Below, piece by piece: positions 5,357 to 7,884 of a DNA stretch of 7,884 nt (positions are counted from its first letter, which is position 1; every line of letters begins with the position of its first letter). The DNA is from an uncultured Dehalococcoidia bacterium (GTDB taxonomy: Bacteria > Chloroflexota > Dehalococcoidia > Tepidiformales > Tepidiformaceae), in contig CALMIW010000241.1 of assembly GCA_937864275.1 (NCBI GenBank), positions 1-7,884 of the forward strand, read 5' to 3'. Under the pieces are notes generated by a model. The model did not search any database, was not told where the DNA came from, and worked only from the letters and a program-made list of their open reading frames with translations. Made by a program: the position numbers and the translations under genes.

Positions 5357-7884
5357 ATGACCTCTTCGGGCTCCCAATCAGCACGATCGCCATCGTGCTG
5401 GGGGGCCTGCTGGGGGTAGCCGTCATAACCGTCGGCATCCTCGGCATGGCCAACCCCACCATGATGAAATTCGGCCTGCGCAACATCCCCCGCCGCGGCC
5501 TCCAGTCCCTCCTCGTCATCGTCGGCCTCGCGCTGGCGACCCTCATCACCACCGCCGCCTTCGTCTCCGGCGACACGGTGGACCACTCCCTCACCAAAGA
5601 CTCCTACCAGGTCTTCGGCAGATCCGACCTCGACATCACCTGGACCGGCGAGCGCATGTTCGGCCGCGACAGCGGGGCCGCCGTCGAGGGTCAGCCCGTC
5701 TATGCCCAGGGAGCGGCGGTCGCCGCGCTCGAAGCTCGCTTCGCCGGCGACCCGGATGTCGCCGCTTTCCTCCCCTTCGTGACCGCCCCCGCGCCGGTGA
5801 CGAACCTGCGTACGGGTGATGCCAAACCCGCCATCCAGGTCACAGGCGTCGATTTCGGACGCCTGGCGACGGTCGGCGGCCTTCGGCTCACCAGCGGCGG
5901 CACCGCCGACCCCGCGGCACTCGGCCAGGACGGTGTCTTCCTGAGCAAGCGTGCCGCCGATGACCTCCGCGCCATGGCCGGTGACACGCTCTCCATCGCC
6001 ACAGCCGAAGGCATGCACAACGTCCGCGTTGTCGGCATCGTTGTGGATGAACTCGCTTCTGGTGTCCTCGGGCTGACGTACTCGAACGTCCCCGGCGGCC
6101 TCGTGATGCCAATTGAACGGGTGCGCACTCTCGCCGGCCTCCGGGGCGACGAGATCAGCTCGCTCACCGTCTCCCTCAACGGCGACCGCGCCCGGGCACG
6201 CGAACTCGCCGACCCGGTCTCGGACCGGATCGGGGCCTACCTCGCCGGCGAAGGCAACGCGCTCTTCGCTTCGGCCGAGGCGGTCAGCAGTGCGCCGGTT
6301 GAAGTGATCACCATGAAGAAGGACGCCGTCGAAGAGGCGGAGCTCTCAGGCAACTTCTTCACCACCTTCTTCCTCATCCTGGGCCTCTTCTCCATGGCCG
6401 CCGGCGTGATGCTCATCTTCATGATCTTCGTGATGCTCGCCGCCGAACGCCGCGCCGAAATGGGGATGGCCCGCGCCGTCGGCGCCCAGCGCGGCCACCT
6501 GGTGCGTTCCTTCCTCGCGGAGGGCATGGCCTACTCGCTGCTGGCGGGAGTGATCGGCGTCGGAGCCGGTGTGCTCGCCGCCTGGCTGCTCGTCGATGTC
6601 CTGCTCAAGGCTGTTGGCGGCGACTACTTCTCGCTCATCGAAATGGAAATCCGCCCCACGGCGCTCGTCATCGGCTACAGCCTTGGCGTCGTCCTCACCT
6701 TCATCACGGTCGTCTTCGCTTCACTGAAGGCGAGCCACGTCAACATTGTCTCGGCGATTCGCCAGCTTCCCGACGAGCACCGCCCCGAGGGCAAGAGGAA
6801 GACGCGCTGGGGCTGGGTCATCGCCGGCATCCCCGCGCTCATCGTCCCTCCGGTCGGCATCTGGTGGCTCTTCCGCAAGGGCTTCGGCCTCCCCTGGGGC
6901 TGGATCATCGGCCCCGCGGGTGTGGCCCTCGGCGTTGGGTTCATGCTCCTGGGCAAATCCTCGGAGCTCCTCTTCCCGTTCGCCCTGGGCATCTCGCTGG
7001 TACCGCTCTCGCTCGCCGCGATTGCGCGCCATCTCAGGGCGCCCGCCCGGGCAACCTGGACGGCCGTGGGCATCATCATGGCGGCCTACTGGCTCCTGCC
7101 CTCGGACCTTCACGACCGGCTCTTTGGCAGCTTCGAGAGCGACGTCGAGATGTTCGTCCTCAGCGGAGTCATGATCGTCATCTCGTTCACCCTGGTCATC
7201 GTCTTCAACGCCCGGCTGCTCACGACTTTGTTCAACAGCACTGGCGAAGGCTCCCGCGCCTACCGCGTGACCGCGCTCCTCGCCGTTGCCGCTCTGGCCA
7301 TGGCCCTTGGCGGGTTCGCCCTTCGCGATTCCGGCGACGGCCTGGGCCAACTTCTCTACCTGGCCGCGGGCCTCTGTCTCCCGGTCTCGCTCGTCGCGGC
7401 CGCCTCGGCGAGGTTCACGGCGCTCGCCCCGGCGTTGAAGATGGCGGTCGCCTACCCGCTCAGCAACCGCTTCCGCACAGGCATGACGATCGCGATGTTC
7501 TCGCTCATCGTCTTCTCCCTGACCGTCTTCAGCGTGTTGCTCGCCAATTTCGACACCGCTTTCCTCGGCGGCGACGCCCGCGCCAACATGGACATCGTCA
7601 CCACGGCCGGCGGCACCAGCACCGTCCGCGACGTCCCCGAGGCCCTCGCCGATGCGGGCAGCCCCGCTGCGGGCGATATCGCCGGCGCCGGCCGCACGAC
7701 CCTTCCCGGTGCCGGGCGGCAGGTCTCTCAGCCCGGCCGAGACAACGCCGGCATCTACCCGGTGATCGGCGCTGACGAAGGCTTCTTCAGCAGCCTCGGG
7801 ACCACCCTCGACGCGTTCGCATCCGGATACGGCAGCGAAGGGGAAGTCATGGCGGCAATGCGGACGAACCCTGGACTCGCCCTC
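5353..7884 (+). CDS. FtsX/MacB-type ABC transporter permease, large two-half form, C-terminus off the right edge
   Basis: From GTG at 5353 the frame stays open to the edge (844 residues). A first helix lies at about 11-33, then a conserved MKFGLRNIPRRGLQSL segment and a second helix at about 50-72. An extracellular MacB-like domain runs from about 75 to 330. The first FtsX core (about 335-475) holds three helices, the cytoplasmic motif AAERRAEMGMARAVGAQR, and the ending VNIVSAIRQLP. A middle block at about 486-690 contains roughly seven hydrophobic helices. A second half begins at about 697 (AYPLSNRFRTGMTIAMFSL), with a helix to about 732 and the start of a second extracellular domain. By analogy the missing part should hold a second FtsX core, for a total well over 1000 residues. 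The fused two-half form means one chain may serve both halves of the transporter with two ATPase subunits. From memory, similar long permeases occur in Chloroflexota. MacB-type proteins couple ATP hydrolysis to mechanical work outside the membrane; the substrate is unknown. No MacA-like adaptor is visible here. Confidence 0.92.
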   Translation, partial: MNDLFGLPISTIAIVLGGLLGVAVITVGILGMANPTMMKFGLRNIPRRGLQSLLVIVGLALATLITTAAFVSGDTVDHSLTKDSYQVFGRSDLDITWTGERMFGRDSGAAVEGQPVYAQGAAVAALEARFAGDPDVAAFLPFVTAPAPVTNLRTGDAKPAIQVTGVDFGRLATVGGLRLTSGGTADPAALGQDGVFLSKRAADDLRAMAGDTLSIATAEGMHNVRVVGIVVDELASGVLGLTYSNVPGGLVMPIERVRTLAGLRGDEISSLTVSLNGDRARARELADPVSDRIGAYLAGEGNALFASAEAVSSAPVEVITMKKDAVEEAELSGNFFTTFFLILGLFSMAAGVMLIFMIFVMLAAERRAEMGMARAVGAQRGHLVRSFLAEGMAYSLLAGVIGVGAGVLAAWLLVDVLLKAVGGDYFSLIEMEIRPTALVIGYSLGVVLTFITVVFASLKASHVNIVSAIRQLPDEHRPEGKRKTRWGWVIAGIPALIVPPVGIWWLFRKGFGLPWGWIIGPAGVALGVGFMLLGKSSELLFPFALGISLVPLSLAAIARHLRAPARATWTAVGIIMAAYWLLPSDLHDRLFGSFESDVEMFVLSGVMIVISFTLVIVFNARLLTTLFNSTGEGSRAYRVTALLAVAALAMALGGFALRDSGDGLGQLLYLAAGLCLPVSLVAAASARFTALAPALKMAVAYPLSNRFRTGMTIAMFSLIVFSLTVFSVLLANFDTAFLGGDARANMDIVTTAGGTSTVRDVPEALADAGSPAAGDIAGAGRTTLPGAGRQVSQPGRDNAGIYPVIGADEGFFSSLGTTLDAFASGYGSEGEVMAAMRTNPGLAL

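Noticed and set aside
4514..5377. Minus-strand open frame of 287 codons opposite the ABC ATPase
   Set aside because: It lies exactly antisense to a gene with all ABC motifs and has no recognisable domain of its own.
4948..6018. Minus-strand open frame of 356 codons across the ATPase-permease junction
   Set aside because: Gly/Asp/His-rich composition typical of an antisense shadow. The plus strand carries unmistakable ABC motifs and the permease N-terminus here.
6864..7775. Plus-strand open frame of 303 codons inside the permease
   Set aside because: Arg/Pro/His-rich out-of-frame reading. The permease frame through the same bases gives clean membrane helices.

Overview
The window is uniformly GC-rich and coding-dense. 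It holds two divergent gene groups on either side of a control region of about 177 bp. I see no RNA gene, insertion sequence, CRISPR array or phage gene. Several traits together suggest a Chloroflexota-like bacterium: a GAF-rich membrane sensor, a LiaR/NarL-type response regulator, and a very long FtsX-type permease whose N-terminus and core resemble, from memory, proteins common in that phylum. This is a moderate-confidence inference. Other high-GC lineages such as deep-branching Actinomycetota are possible, and there is no phylogenetic marker in the window.

Leftward (minus strand): a complete NarL/LuxR-type response regulator (3939 to 3307) is followed after 20 bp by a very large membrane sensor (3286 to beyond base 1). 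The visible 1095 residues of the sensor read TM, extracellular dCache-like domain, TM, HAMP, PAS, GAF, GAF, GAF. The output domain lies off the left edge. Because the gene next to it encodes a NarL-type regulator, a HisKA_3/HATPase kinase is expected there, but this cannot be seen.

Rightward (plus strand): a receiver-only response regulator (about 4117 to 4506) is followed by a MacB/LolD-type ABC ATPase (4550 to 5356). The ATPase stop codon overlaps the GTG start of a large FtsX/MacB-type permease (5353 to beyond 7884). The permease has an N-terminal helix, a first extracellular domain, a first FtsX core, a middle block of about seven helices, and the beginning of a second half cut by the right edge.

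Working model (inference): the sensor and NarL-type regulator form a two-component system whose likely target is the shared divergent region, and therefore the ABC exporter. The stand-alone receiver, encoded as the first gene of the transporter group, could compete for phosphate from the kinase or act by protein contact. The transporter is of the type used for lipoprotein release, peptide or antibiotic efflux, or envelope stress. Nothing in the window identifies its substrate.
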